This document shows positions 18,980 to 27,821 of a stretch of DNA of 64,000 nt, piece after piece. The notes beneath the pieces are model-generated. The model worked only from the letters and a program-made list of their open reading frames with translations. It had not been told where the DNA came from and did not search any database. Both the position numbers and the translations under genes were made by a program. The stretch spans positions 5,332,001-5,396,000 of the forward strand of contig NZ_SHKW01000001.1 in assembly GCF_004217555.1 (NCBI RefSeq). The letters run 5' to 3'. Positions within the stretch are counted from its first letter, which is position 1. Every line of letters begins with the position of its first letter. Source of the stretch: Edaphobacter modestus. GTDB lineage: Bacteria; Acidobacteriota; Terriglobia; Terriglobales; Acidobacteriaceae.

Positions 18980-19894
18980 ATGTCCAACTTCAAGTGGTTC
19001 GCTTCCTTCGTTCTGGCCGCAACCATCGTCCCGGCCTTTTACGCAGAACCGCATTGCCCCGGAAATGTCGCCAGTGTACCCTTCCGTCTTGTAAACCGCT
19101 ACCAGATGATCGTGGCGGTATCCGTAAACCATTCCGGCCCCTACAACTTTCTGCTGGACACCGGCACTCAGATGACGATGGTTGATCCCGCCTTGGCTGC
19201 TGAGCTCCATCTGAATACTCAGGGCTCGGCCGGGGTAGCAGGAGTCGGATTTCTTACATCCGCTCCCTTCGCGCAACTCGACCTGCTCGAAGTCGGCTCC
19301 CATGCCGTCGCCAACCAGAAGGTACTCGTGTTTGACTTCCAGAATTCCCATCCCGTCGATCTCCACCTTTTTCGCGGTGTCCTCGGCGAGGATTTTCTCG
19401 GCGAATTCGATATGTTGATCGACAATGCTCACAACCTGCTCTGTCTCGACGACTCATCTGCCATGGCCGCCGACGTAAAAGGACCGCATATCCGACTGGT
19501 GGCACTGGCTCGGGCGGCTAACGGCATGCCGGCGCTCAGGTCGCTCATCATCGCGGCTCGTCTATCTGACGGGACGCGACCCGTTCGCCTAAAGCTTGAC
19601 TCCGGCACGAACGTCTCTTTCCTGTTCTACACGGCTCGATATATGCCGCTGGAACTATTACAAAGGACCTCGTTGCTTGGAGGCGGTTTTGATAGAGCAC
19701 AACGTCCAGTTTCGACCATGCCGCTGCAGGACTTGCAGATCGGCTCTCTTGGATTCCCCAGGGTGTCCTTCTTCACATACGCAGACTCCTCAGAAGGAGT
19801 CTCCCGCGCTTACGATGGACTCCTGACGTTGGGGATCTTCCGGCGCGTCTTCATCTGCCACACCCATCACTTTGCTGTCTTTGAGCCGTGGTAG
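18980..19894 (+). CDS. Secreted retropepsin-like aspartyl protease
   Basis: The 304-residue protein has a signal peptide (about 1-22) and two aspartate motifs, FLLDTGTQMTMV and LKLDSGTNVSFLF. It is therefore a two-motif single-chain aspartyl protease, of the class often annotated as aspartyl protease family in Acidobacteria. GAGGAG lies about 8 nt before the ATG. It is separated by only 125 bp from the divergent membrane regulator, which suggests shared control. Substrate unknown. Confidence 0.75.
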   Translation: MSNFKWFASFVLAATIVPAFYAEPHCPGNVASVPFRLVNRYQMIVAVSVNHSGPYNFLLDTGTQMTMVDPALAAELHLNTQGSAGVAGVGFLTSAPFAQLDLLEVGSHAVANQKVLVFDFQNSHPVDLHLFRGVLGEDFLGEFDMLIDNAHNLLCLDDSSAMAADVKGPHIRLVALARAANGMPALRSLIIAARLSDGTRPVRLKLDSGTNVSFLFYTARYMPLELLQRTSLLGGGFDRAQRPVSTMPLQDLQIGSLGFPRVSFFTYADSSEGVSRAYDGLLTLGIFRRVFICHTHHFAVFEPW

Positions 19895-20089
19895 GACGGA
19901 AGTATTCGATGTTCGATTCTGGTGAATGAATTACGAGCTGTGATTTCGCCACCTACAAGCGAAGTCAAATTAAAGCTAGGCCTGATCTCAAGTGATGAGA
20001 ACAGGCGTGGGTGTTGAAAAACTCGACATCGCGGAAAATCAGGACAAATCCGGGGATAGAAAATGTCCAGACGATCCGAGAAAGTCGTT

Positions 20090-20729
20090 TATAGGGCATC
20101 CTTATCCGGCAAGTGAAAGGTGCCAAGCGCCTCGGTATTCGACTCGGCAACTGGTTGACGTCCACGCAGGGAAGAGAGCTGCTTGGCGTTCCCGACTGGG
20201 CTTCAGTAAAAGGCAAAAGGAACTACGCGATGTTGGCCGCGCTCCTGGGCTGCGGTCTACGTCGATCGGAACTCACTCGGCTCACCGTAAGCCATCTTCA
20301 GCAACGAGACGGCCCCTGGGCGATCGTCGACCTGTTCGGAAAGGGCGGGCACGTCCGTACCGTTCCCGTCCCGGCCTGGGTGAAGGTGGCTATTGACTCA
20401 TGGCTTGCTATCGCCGGTATCGACACTGGAATCATCTTCCGCTGTGTCAGCAGGACCGGCCACGTTTGGGGTAACCGCCTCAGTGAGAAAGCGGTCTGGT
20501 GGGTCGTTCGTGAATACGCGAAACTCGTGGGCATTGATAATCTGGCGCCTCACGACTTGCGCAGGACTGCGCACGGCTGTGTCATTCCGCAGGAGGGGAA
20601 CTTGAACAAATCCAGTTTTTGCTCGGCCACCGGTCTGTGGAAACTACAGAACGATACCTGGGTTCGCGGCAGAGATTGGTGCAGGCAGTCAACGAGCACC
20701 TCGGGATCGAACCGCCAGGCGACTCATAA
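20090..20729 (+). pseudogene. Frameshifted, N-terminally truncated tyrosine recombinase (integrase)
   Basis: The catalytic domain is recognisable: GCGLRRSELTRL carries the first Arg, HDLRRT the His-x-x-Arg box, and after a frame change LGHRSVETTERYLG carries the late His and the nucleophile Tyr. The break is near 20565, where loss of one base between RRT and ARL explains the shift. The N-terminal core-binding domain is missing before about 20090. It is a dead integrase and marks past integration of a mobile element at this place. Confidence 0.8.
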
Positions 20730-20870
20730 GTGACTTTTCCGGCATATCCGGAAGTGCTACCGCTTGCTTGCACCGCGACTAAGCGCCGGGACGGGGATAT
20801 CAGAATGGCCGTTGCAATGCAGAAGCTAGAGAGCGCCGAAAGCGATAGAATGCGGGCGGGAGACCCAGAA

Positions 20871-21233
20871 ATGGCCAACTCACCGGACTCGGCAGCTCAA
20901 AACGTCATCCCGATGTACGAACTAAAGTGGTCTCATGCCGAGAAGACAGTTGCTCGCAGAGCCTTCGACCTGGCGCTTGGCAAAGAATTGGAAGCTCTCC
21001 TCCACGAAGCTAAAGGCCGAGCCGCGAGGATCGAGGAACCGTCGGAGCTGTGGGATTTGGAAAGCTGGCTGACGGAACGTCGGCGGGAGATTGACCGAAG
21101 GTATGACTACCATTACTCCATCCTTCCACTCGTGTTTGCCCAACTACTTCGCGACGGCCGCCTAACCGAAGACGATTTGCACGGGCTTGGACAGGAGAAA
21201 CTCGACCTTATTCGCAGAGCCTCGGCCATCTGA
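20871..21233 (+). CDS. Fluorescence recovery protein (FRP)-like protein
   Basis: About 120 residues, predicted all-helical. The pattern W-S-x-x-E, then A-F-x-x-A-x-x-x-E-L-x-x-L-L, then LWDLESWLTERRREIDRRYD, then VFAQLLRDGRLTEDDL, then EK matches cyanobacterial FRP (Synechocystis Slr1964), as recalled from memory. FRP there detaches the orange carotenoid protein from phycobilisomes. In Slr1964 the helix reads LWKLHDFLS; its His-Asp pair (H53, D54) is Glu-Ser here, so the same partner is unlikely. No carotenoid protein gene is seen nearby. The start at 20871 follows GGGAG; upstream in-frame ATGs at 20805 and 20853 are alternatives. It lies directly behind the integrase remnant. Confidence 0.65.
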   Translation: MANSPDSAAQNVIPMYELKWSHAEKTVARRAFDLALGKELEALLHEAKGRAARIEEPSELWDLESWLTERRREIDRRYDYHYSILPLVFAQLLRDGRLTEDDLHGLGQEKLDLIRRASAI

Positions 21234-21471
21234 AAGACGGCTCGTGACGCGAGGGACAGGCAGATGAACGACGCATAGCCCATCGCTCGTGCGCAGGTGG
21301 CGGTATCGAAAAACGCAGTGTGCCAGGGCCTCCACGAACTTGCCGAGAAGGCGACTTTGCGGGAGCTTTGGAATTACTTCCTACAAGCGGACTTCTAAGG
21401 ACTAATCTGGGCCTTCGACGATGGTTGCGTATCGACTAGCGCTTCTGCTGTTTCTCTAAAGCTCGTGCTCA

Positions 21472-21960
21472 TTAGAGACCGCACCTACATGTCACGCCAT
21501 GCGATGGTGGCATGGATCCGTCCAACGCCGGGATGCAGTGGCCGTGCGGATCAGTTGTGGGGTTGCCCAGCTTGGCCGCGACCCGCTCTTCGAATGACTC
21601 GGAGATAAAGTGCTCTAATCGTTCCGCTTCGTCGTGCAGTTCTTTTATTGGGTAATTCAGCACCTCGAAGAGGAAGGTTTCGATGAGTCGGTGATGACGG
21701 ACAATCTCGAGCGCTCGTCTTCGACCCGCACTTGAGAGCCGCACGCCCGAACCTCGCTTGTAATCTACCAGGGATTTGGGTTCGCCCGAGAGCTTCTGCA
21801 TCATGTTCGTCACAGAGGCAGGTGCAACACGCAGGCGACTAGCCAGTTCTGACCCACCTACCCATCTCCGCTCATCCCCACCCAGCGAGTAGATGGCCTT
21901 GAGGTAGTCGTCTACCGATTCCGTATTCCTATCCCAGTGCGTGCGCTTCGTCTTTTTCAA
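21472..21960 (-). CDS. DtxR/MntR-family metal-dependent regulator
   Basis: The 162-residue protein begins with the typical MntR/DtxR winged helix (TESVDDYLKAIYSL, then GSELASRLRVAPASVTNMMQKL). The metal-binding/dimerisation part follows (HHRLIETFLFEVL, AERLEHFIS, DPHGHCIP). Such proteins repress metal transport genes when loaded with Mn or Fe. It starts with TTG, supported by AGGAGG 7-8 nt upstream (21970-21975 on the complement). It is divergent from a TonB-type receptor with an operator-like inverted repeat between them, so autoregulation and control of the receptor are likely. Confidence 0.88.
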   Translation of the reverse strand: MKKTKRTHWDRNTESVDDYLKAIYSLGGDERRWVGGSELASRLRVAPASVTNMMQKLSGEPKSLVDYKRGSGVRLSSAGRRRALEIVRHHRLIETFLFEVLNYPIKELHDEAERLEHFISESFEERVAAKLGNPTTDPHGHCIPALDGSMPPSHGVTCRCGL

Positions 21961-21983
21961 GCGAAATATTCCTCCTACCCAAA

Positions 21984-22020
21984 TTTAGGGTACACTAATT
22001 AAAGATTATGTATACCTAAA
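21984..22020. promoter_or_regulatory. Inverted repeat, probable DtxR/MntR operator
   Basis: The half sites TTTAGGGTACA (21984-21994) and TGTATACCTAAA (22009-22020) are near-perfect inverted copies around a 14-bp centre. TTTAGGTATACCTAAA-like sequences are typical of MntR/DtxR boxes. The repeat fills most of the 62-bp gap between the regulator and the receptor and ends 2 bp before the receptor GTG. Binding would block both promoters. Confidence 0.65.
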
Positions 22021-22022
22021 CA

Positions 22023-24596
22023 GTGAGCGCTCGCAAAACCACTTCCGTCTTCCTAGCTTTCCTCGTTATCGCGGCCTTGCTCTGTGCTTCATCCGCTGCG
22101 CAGAATGGCGTGTCAGCTGGCCTTTCGGGCGTTGTGGTCGATATCAGCGGCGCAGCCGTGCCGGGCGCGAAGCTAGTCCTGACGTACGTCAGAAGCGGTG
22201 CGGAGAGAAGACAGGTCTCGGGTCCGGAGGGAGAGTTCGTGTTCCTGCGGCTCAGTACCGGAGACTACCGTCTGCAGGTGGAATCTGCTGGGTTTGCTGC
22301 TAGCCAGAAGGCAATCTCCTACCAGGGCGCGGAGATCCGCCTCATCGTTCCTCTCACCGCCGCAGCAAGCTCCGAAGTAACGGTCTCCGGGACGGACTAC
22401 GTCGAGGAAACGACTACACCCGCACATGTCCTCATCACACCGGACGAGATCGACCGCATGCCGTCCCAGAGCGTGAGTTCACCCTTCAGTTCGCTGATTA
22501 CGATGACCGCGCCTGGCGTCTCCGCTGATTCGAACGGCTCCTTTCATCCTCTTGGTGATCACGCCGAATCGTCCTTCTCTGTGGATGGCCAACCTATCAC
22601 GGATCAGCTGAGCCGCACCTTCTCTACGCAGCCCTCTCTCAACACGCTGCAATCGGTCGAGATCCGGGAAGGCGCGCCGGGTGCGGATGTGGGAGATAAA
22701 ACCAGCATGGTCATTGTGGCGCAGACGCGATCCGGACTGGATCAGCGCAGACCTGCTGGAAGCATCCATCTTGGCCGTGGAACCTTTGCGACTTCGAACG
22801 TCAGCGCCAACCTCGGATTCGGCAGCGAGCGTTTCGGCTCGTTCAGCGCGGTGGATGCGGTAAACAGTGCCCGTTTTCTGGATACGCCAGAAACCATAAA
22901 TCTTCACGCAAACGGCAATGCTGAGAACATATTCGAGCGCCTGGATTACCGCCTCACGGATAAGACGAGTCTGCAGCTCAACGCCAGTCTCAGTCACTCG
23001 TGGTTCCAGACACCGAACACCTTCGACCAGCAGGCGCTCAGTCAGAATCAGCGGCAAACCATCATCAGTTTCAATATCGCTCCACAGGTGATCCATACCT
23101 TCAACTCCCGTGCGTTCGGGCGAACCAATCTCTGGCTGCGGCAGGACAAGATTCGCTACCGGCCTTCGGACAATATCTTTTCCGATACACCCGCCTATCT
23201 GGAACAGGCTCGTCGTCTGACCAATGCAGGAATACGGCCAGAGTTCACCTACGTTCATAGACGCCATAACGTGAACGTGGGGGGAGAGTTCAAGCACACG
23301 TTCCTGGCCGAGCAGTTTGCGACCGGACTTACTTCTCCGACCTACAACAGCCCTTGCCTCGACCAGGAGGGGGCTCCTTCGGCCAACACATCCGTTCGAG
23401 ATCCTTCGCAGTGTTCCACGATCGGACTCGCGCCCAATTCAGCCTACCTGCCGGGTCTTCTATCTCTCGATCTGACTCGCGGCGGCACCATCTATTCCTT
23501 CCGCGGCAAAACGGATATTAAGCAGTTCGCGTTGTTTGGACAGGACTTCATTCGATATGGGGATTTTCAATTCAAGCTGGGCCTGCGGTATGACAAGTAC
23601 AACGGCCTGGTAGGGACGCACGGTCTTCAACCACGAGTCGGTCTCACCTACAGCATGCCGCGACTCCATACGACGTTGCGTGGTGACTACTCCAGGGTGT
23701 TCCTGACGCCTTATAACGAGAACCTGATCGTCGCCAGTTCGAACGGCCCCGGGTCGCCTTCTGCTTCATTGGGGGCAGCTGACTCGCATATATTGAGCAC
23801 CGCGAATCGCAACCAATTCAACGTCGGCTTCACCACTGCCCTCAAACGCATTTCTTTCAGCGGCGAATATCTCTGGAAGTTCACCTACGGGGCGTACGAC
23901 TTTGATGTGTTGCTCAACAGCCCGCTCACATTTCCGACGCAGTTTCAAAAGTCAAAGATCGATGGCGGTCTGGTTCGGATCACTCTCCTGCCATCCCATG
24001 GCCTCGGCGGATTCTTCACTGTGAGCCACACGCGCTCCCGTCTGTTCGGACCTCAGACGGGTGGCGTCAGCTTCAGCGCACCCTACAGCGATGTCGTAAG
24101 GCCAGATCATGACCAAGGTTTGTCGATGAACCTCAACCTGCGCTATCAGTTCGGGAAACGCGGACCATGGATCGACGCCTCGTACCGGTACGACGGTGGC
24201 CTGGTCTCCGTCGCTACACCGGATATAGCGACCGCTCTCCGGCTGACAGGAGACGAGCAGCAGCAGATGGGTCTGTATTGCGGGAACACCTTCGCGACCG
24301 TATCGGCGCCCCTCCGCTCCTGCGACGGACCGATCCGTGCCACGCGTATCCGTATCCCGGCTCCTGGAACCTATGATGCCGACAGGAACCCGGCTCGCGT
24401 TGCTGTTCGGAACACCGTCGATCTCGCGGTCGGCGAGGACAACCTAATCTCCCATGAGAATCAGAGCATTGGCATTCGGGTCGAGGTGGTGAACCTCAAC
24501 AACACCAGCGCGCTCTACAACTATCTCTCGACCTTTTCTGGAACGCACTTCCTTACGCCTCGCGCTGTAACAGCAGGAATACGCTACACATTCTGA
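22023..24596 (+). CDS. TonB-dependent receptor with N-terminal carboxypeptidase-regulatory domain, probably for metal uptake
   Basis: The 857-residue protein begins with a signal peptide (about 1-26, ending SSAAQ). A carboxypeptidase-regulatory domain follows (about 30-115, LSGVVVDISGAAVPGAKL). Then come a TonB plug (FSVDGQPITDQLS) and a barrel ending GIRYTF. It is smaller than the Oar-type receptor at 1941-5360. The divergent DtxR/MntR gene and the intervening operator suggest a role in uptake of iron, manganese or their chelates. The GTG start leaves almost no room for a ribosome site because the operator ends 2 bp before it, so the mRNA may be leaderless. Confidence 0.8.
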   Translation: MSARKTTSVFLAFLVIAALLCASSAAQNGVSAGLSGVVVDISGAAVPGAKLVLTYVRSGAERRQVSGPEGEFVFLRLSTGDYRLQVESAGFAASQKAISYQGAEIRLIVPLTAAASSEVTVSGTDYVEETTTPAHVLITPDEIDRMPSQSVSSPFSSLITMTAPGVSADSNGSFHPLGDHAESSFSVDGQPITDQLSRTFSTQPSLNTLQSVEIREGAPGADVGDKTSMVIVAQTRSGLDQRRPAGSIHLGRGTFATSNVSANLGFGSERFGSFSAVDAVNSARFLDTPETINLHANGNAENIFERLDYRLTDKTSLQLNASLSHSWFQTPNTFDQQALSQNQRQTIISFNIAPQVIHTFNSRAFGRTNLWLRQDKIRYRPSDNIFSDTPAYLEQARRLTNAGIRPEFTYVHRRHNVNVGGEFKHTFLAEQFATGLTSPTYNSPCLDQEGAPSANTSVRDPSQCSTIGLAPNSAYLPGLLSLDLTRGGTIYSFRGKTDIKQFALFGQDFIRYGDFQFKLGLRYDKYNGLVGTHGLQPRVGLTYSMPRLHTTLRGDYSRVFLTPYNENLIVASSNGPGSPSASLGAADSHILSTANRNQFNVGFTTALKRISFSGEYLWKFTYGAYDFDVLLNSPLTFPTQFQKSKIDGGLVRITLLPSHGLGGFFTVSHTRSRLFGPQTGGVSFSAPYSDVVRPDHDQGLSMNLNLRYQFGKRGPWIDASYRYDGGLVSVATPDIATALRLTGDEQQQMGLYCGNTFATVSAPLRSCDGPIRATRIRIPAPGTYDADRNPARVAVRNTVDLAVGEDNLISHENQSIGIRVEVVNLNNTSALYNYLSTFSGTHFLTPRAVTAGIRYTF

Positions 24597-24896
24597 CTCA
24601 GATCGTCACCGCTTCTCGATTTCGCGACCAGCCGTTCGATCGTGCCGACCATGCGTGTTCCAACTGCATCAGTAACGGGAAATACGCTTCTCGTCACTTT
24701 ACTCCCGGTTCGTTCGGCTACTTGTCAATCGCAACGATCTGACTTCGGCCCGTTCCGGACGATGTGGTGTCGGCAAAAGGGGTATAAGGTTCGGTTTGTT
24801 TGAATGTAAGTCAGGTCAAGAGCACGAGGTGTTGCAAACGCCGAACTCAGCGATGAGGCTGATTCAGAACGACCTCGGAGGCTCCTCAGAGACGAT
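24597..24896. other. Intergenic stretch without a supported gene
   Basis: No domain-bearing frame is seen. The right part probably belongs to the non-coding left end of the IS110-type element whose transposase fragment begins at 24897; IS110 elements have no inverted repeats by which to fix the border. Confidence 0.35.
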
Positions 24897-25112
24897 ATGA
24901 ATTACATCGGACTGGACATTCACAAGAAGACGATCAGCTATTGCGTGAAGGACGCGGGCAGTCAGATCCATCGGGAAGGCAAAAATCGGATCGACGCGTT
25001 GCGAACTGGACAGTTGGATCAAGACACTTCCCCAACCTCGCATGATCGCTATGGTAGCGACGATCTTCACCGGGTGGATTTACGATCACCTGCTTCCGCA
25101 TGCGGAAAATGC
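24897..25112 (+). pseudogene. IS110-family transposase fragment, frameshifted and truncated
   Basis: The first 29 residues, MNYIGLDIHKKTISYCVKDA and on, are the RuvC-like start of IS110-family DEDD transposases. A frame change at the A-run near 24980 leads into a piece with TLPQPRMIAMVATIFTGWIY. The position normally Glu in the AMEATIFTGWIY block is Val here. The copy is cut at 25112 by the end of an IS6-type element, and no further IS110 sequence is found on the far side. Confidence 0.75.
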
Positions 25113-25923
25113 GGCTCTGTTGCATTAACTGGCGCAGACGCAACTCGCTCGTACAGATGCTGCAGATCAGGCAGCAACATCGAACAGCTTGTTGATGAAT
25201 TGAATTTCGCCGGCGACCTTAGGCTTTGCAGAGGAGGCAATGGCGGCGGCGGATCATACGCATAACCTCAAATCCCTTGATGGTGGCCGACGCTGTTCTC
25301 ATCGTCTGAAAACCGCGGGTAGGACGGATCACCCGCTTGAGACCACCGTGATCTGCCTCAATGATGTTGTTTAGATATTTCGACGTGCGGTGCTTCGTGT
25401 CCTGTGGCAACTTGCCTTCGTGCTGCAGCCGGCCAATCGCCTTGGGATAGGAGCCCAGCTTATCGGTTGTGATCGAGTGCGGCGGCCAGTTGTGCATCGT
25501 CTTTAGTGCCTTGCCCAGGAAGCGGTGTGCCCCGCGCGCGTTACGGCGGTCCAGCAGCATGAAGTCGATCAACCGGCCATGATTGTCGACGGCGCGGAAC
25601 AAGTACTTCCACTGTCCACCGACCTTAACATATGTTTCGTCCACTCGCCAGGAGCTCGAGCGGTAGCCTTGATACCAACGGATGCGCTTTTCGAGCTCAG
25701 GCGCGTAACGCTGCACCCACCGGAAGATTGTCGAGGCGTCGACCTCAACTCCGCGCTCTTGCATCATCTCCGCGAGATCGCGATATGTGATGCCGTACTT
25801 GCAATACCACCGCACGCATACCAGGATGATCTCGACCGGAAATCGGCGGCGCTTGAACGGACATCTGCTGGACTCCTCGACTCACCTCTCACCATACACG
25901 GCCTTAGTTAATGCAACAGAGCC
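25113..25923 (-). mobile_element. IS6-family insertion sequence (811 bp)
   Basis: The element is bounded by perfect 18-bp inverted repeats, GGCTCTGTTGCATTAACT at 25113-25130 and its complement at 25906-25923. This GGCTCTGTTGCA end is typical of IS6/IS26-like elements. The flanking octamers (GAAAATGC left, CCTTTTTC right) are different, so the usual 8-bp target duplication is absent. This points to recombination or deletion next to the element, consistent with the missing rest of the IS110 gene. Confidence 0.9.
25219..25815 (-). CDS. IS6-family transposase
   Basis: The DDE triad is visible in WRVDETYVKVGG, ITTDKLGSYPKAI and NNIIEADHGGLKR, with a helix-turn-helix before it (ITYRDLAEMMQERGVEV). 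The listed frame begins at a GTG (MRWYCKYG) and gives 198 residues, against about 230 for the family. The usual N-terminal PFKxRxFPxEIILxxV block is readable just upstream in the same frame but has no start codon, while an ATG nearby is out of frame. A one-base loss near 25863 may have damaged the start, so activity is doubtful. Confidence 0.85.
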   Translation of the reverse strand: MRWYCKYGITYRDLAEMMQERGVEVDASTIFRWVQRYAPELEKRIRWYQGYRSSSWRVDETYVKVGGQWKYLFRAVDNHGRLIDFMLLDRRNARGAHRFLGKALKTMHNWPPHSITTDKLGSYPKAIGRLQHEGKLPQDTKHRTSKYLNNIIEADHGGLKRVIRPTRGFQTMRTASATIKGFEVMRMIRRRHCLLCKA

Positions 25924-26297
25924 CCTTTTTCTTGGTGCTTATGTCCTAGTGAGGAGGTCCAGGCATAGACTCGCCACTTTCGAAACTTTCCATCAGTGTC
26001 CGAGCCGTGGTCGACCACGGTAAACGAAACAAAGCGGTTGAGACGTTTTCAATGTTCGACTTAGTAACCAAGTTTCTATGGAAGTATCGCAAGATCGCGC
26101 CCCAGGAGCCTGCTGTTCGTTGATATCCAACGGGTAGTTCGGTCCGAACTTTTCACCGTATCTCATGTCGAGAGTCGCGATAGACGATCGATCTGGCGAT
26201 CGATTCACCTTTTCGCCAGCCAGAGACAATCCAATGACAACATTCGAACAATCGCTTGACACGCCCCAAACCCTCAATCGACCACACTGGAGACCTG
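25924..26297. other. Intergenic region upstream of the radical-SAM operon
   Basis: No supported gene is present. It contains a 16-bp perfect palindrome CCGTGGTCGACCACGG at 26005-26020. Closer to the operon (26175-26215) is an AT/GATC-rich patch with repeated CGATCGAT units. The promoter of the nine-gene operon should lie here; a TTGACA at 26262 is a weak candidate for a -35 box without a convincing -10. Confidence 0.4.
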
Positions 26298-27821
26298 ATG
26301 TTGAAACCGATCAGTTCGTCAAGAAAAGTGGTGTTTTTCTTTCCGTCCTTTGCCAGCTCCGAAGCGACAGCCCCACTCGGTATTTTGGCAGTTGCGACGC
26401 CGCTGATACGTGCCGGTTATCAGATTACTCTCATTGATTCAACGATTAGCCCAGACTATAAGAAGCGTGTACTCCAAGAGGTCCGCGATGCAGTCTGTCT
26501 CGGCATCTCACTTGTCACGGGGCCCATGATTCGTGAGACGGTTGAGATTGCCCGAGCAGTCAAAGAGTGGAACCCGGATTTCCCCATCATTCTTGGCGGG
26601 TGGCATCCTTCCTTGCTTCCCGATCAGACCTTGCAGGCTGATTGTGTCGACTACATCGTGCGCGGGCAGGGCGAAGATGCTCTGCTGGAACTGGTTCAGC
26701 ATCTCGAAACGAGGTCCGCGCCTGACCTAATCCAGGGGATCGGCTTCAAGCGGGACGGCAAGCTCATCCTCACACCGGAGCGGCCGCTGAAGCCTTTGGC
26801 AGACATGCCTCCGAAGGCGTACCACATTGCAGACTTCGATGCCTATGAACGTGGCTGCGGCAAGAGATGGGCCATGTACACCTCGAGCCTGGCATGCCCG
26901 TTTAACTGTGCCTATTGCACCAACGCAGGTGTCTATGGACGCAAGTGGAACGCCCTGTCTCCCGAACAGTTCGTCGAGGAGACTGTCGATCTCACGAGGC
27001 GCTACCGTCTCGAGATGCTCTGGGTGGTCGACGATAACTTTATGGTCGATCTCGACCGTGCGCGCGGCATCGCTGAAGGGCTAGTACGTGCAGGTTCCCA
27101 ATTCAAGTGGAGCATACAGGCAACGACCAATATGGTTGCGCGCCTCACGCCTGAAGATCTTAAGCTGCTTCGACGCGCAGGACTGCACCAGATATGCCAG
27201 GGTGTCGACTCGGGATCGCCCAAGATTTTGCAATTGATGAACAAGACCTTTCAGGACTTCGATCAGATCTACGAGAGCGCTGCTCGCTGCCTTGCTGCCG
27301 ATATACGGCCATCGTTCAATATCATTTTCGCCTTCCCCGGCGAGGGTGCGAAGGAACGCAGAGAGACGGTCAGCTTCATGATGGATGTCTGCAGGCGCTT
27401 TCCTGGAGCCGAATTCTGGACGAATATCTTCACGCCCTATCCCGGTTCCCCCATCTTCCAGCACTGTGCCGAACACGGCATTGAGCCACCCAAAAGCCTC
27501 GAGGCTTGGGCCGACTTCTTTCCGCGCTATACCCAACTTCCATGGCTCAAGGGGCGGGACCATGAACGGCTTCAGGTTATGCGTGATTATCTTCGAATTG
27601 CCTTCGACAGAATTCCCATTGCGGCCGATAGTCGGGGGCCCATTACCCGAATCGTTCAGAAGTCCATCTCGCTGCCGGCCCGCTGGCGCCTCGATCACGA
27701 CATTTACAAGTATCCCGTCGAGGTATGGCTGAACAACAAGTTGAAGAAGCGGATGGCCTCCAGCAAGCCTGCAGTCGATGCCAAGAGGCTTGCTAACACA
27801 CCAGCGGAGGCAGCTTGCTGA
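26298..27821 (+). CDS. Cobalamin-binding-domain radical SAM protein (operon gene 1)
   Basis: The 507-residue protein has a Rossmann-like B12-binding domain (about residues 10-140: VVFFFPSF, APLGILAVATPLIRAGY, then GGWHPS). The radical-SAM core has C200-x3-C204-x2-C207 (CPFNCAYC). A C-terminal helical tail ends with a YPVEVWL motif shared with genes 2 and 7. Members of this superfamily include methylases of unactivated carbons and BchE-type ring-forming enzymes; the actual reaction is not predictable. The ATG at 26298 (GGAG upstream) is preferred to an in-frame ATG at 26256. It is the first gene of the operon. Confidence 0.85.
   Translation: MLKPISSSRKVVFFFPSFASSEATAPLGILAVATPLIRAGYQITLIDSTISPDYKKRVLQEVRDAVCLGISLVTGPMIRETVEIARAVKEWNPDFPIILGGWHPSLLPDQTLQADCVDYIVRGQGEDALLELVQHLETRSAPDLIQGIGFKRDGKLILTPERPLKPLADMPPKAYHIADFDAYERGCGKRWAMYTSSLACPFNCAYCTNAGVYGRKWNALSPEQFVEETVDLTRRYRLEMLWVVDDNFMVDLDRARGIAEGLVRAGSQFKWSIQATTNMVARLTPEDLKLLRRAGLHQICQGVDSGSPKILQLMNKTFQDFDQIYESAARCLAADIRPSFNIIFAFPGEGAKERRETVSFMMDVCRRFPGAEFWTNIFTPYPGSPIFQHCAEHGIEPPKSLEAWADFFPRYTQLPWLKGRDHERLQVMRDYLRIAFDRIPIAADSRGPITRIVQKSISLPARWRLDHDIYKYPVEVWLNNKLKKRMASSKPAVDAKRLANTPAEAAC

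Noticed and set aside
18082..19185. Plus-strand frame of 367 codons spanning the regulator start
   Set aside because: Antisense to the winged-helix gene and overlapping the aspartyl protease start; no domain.
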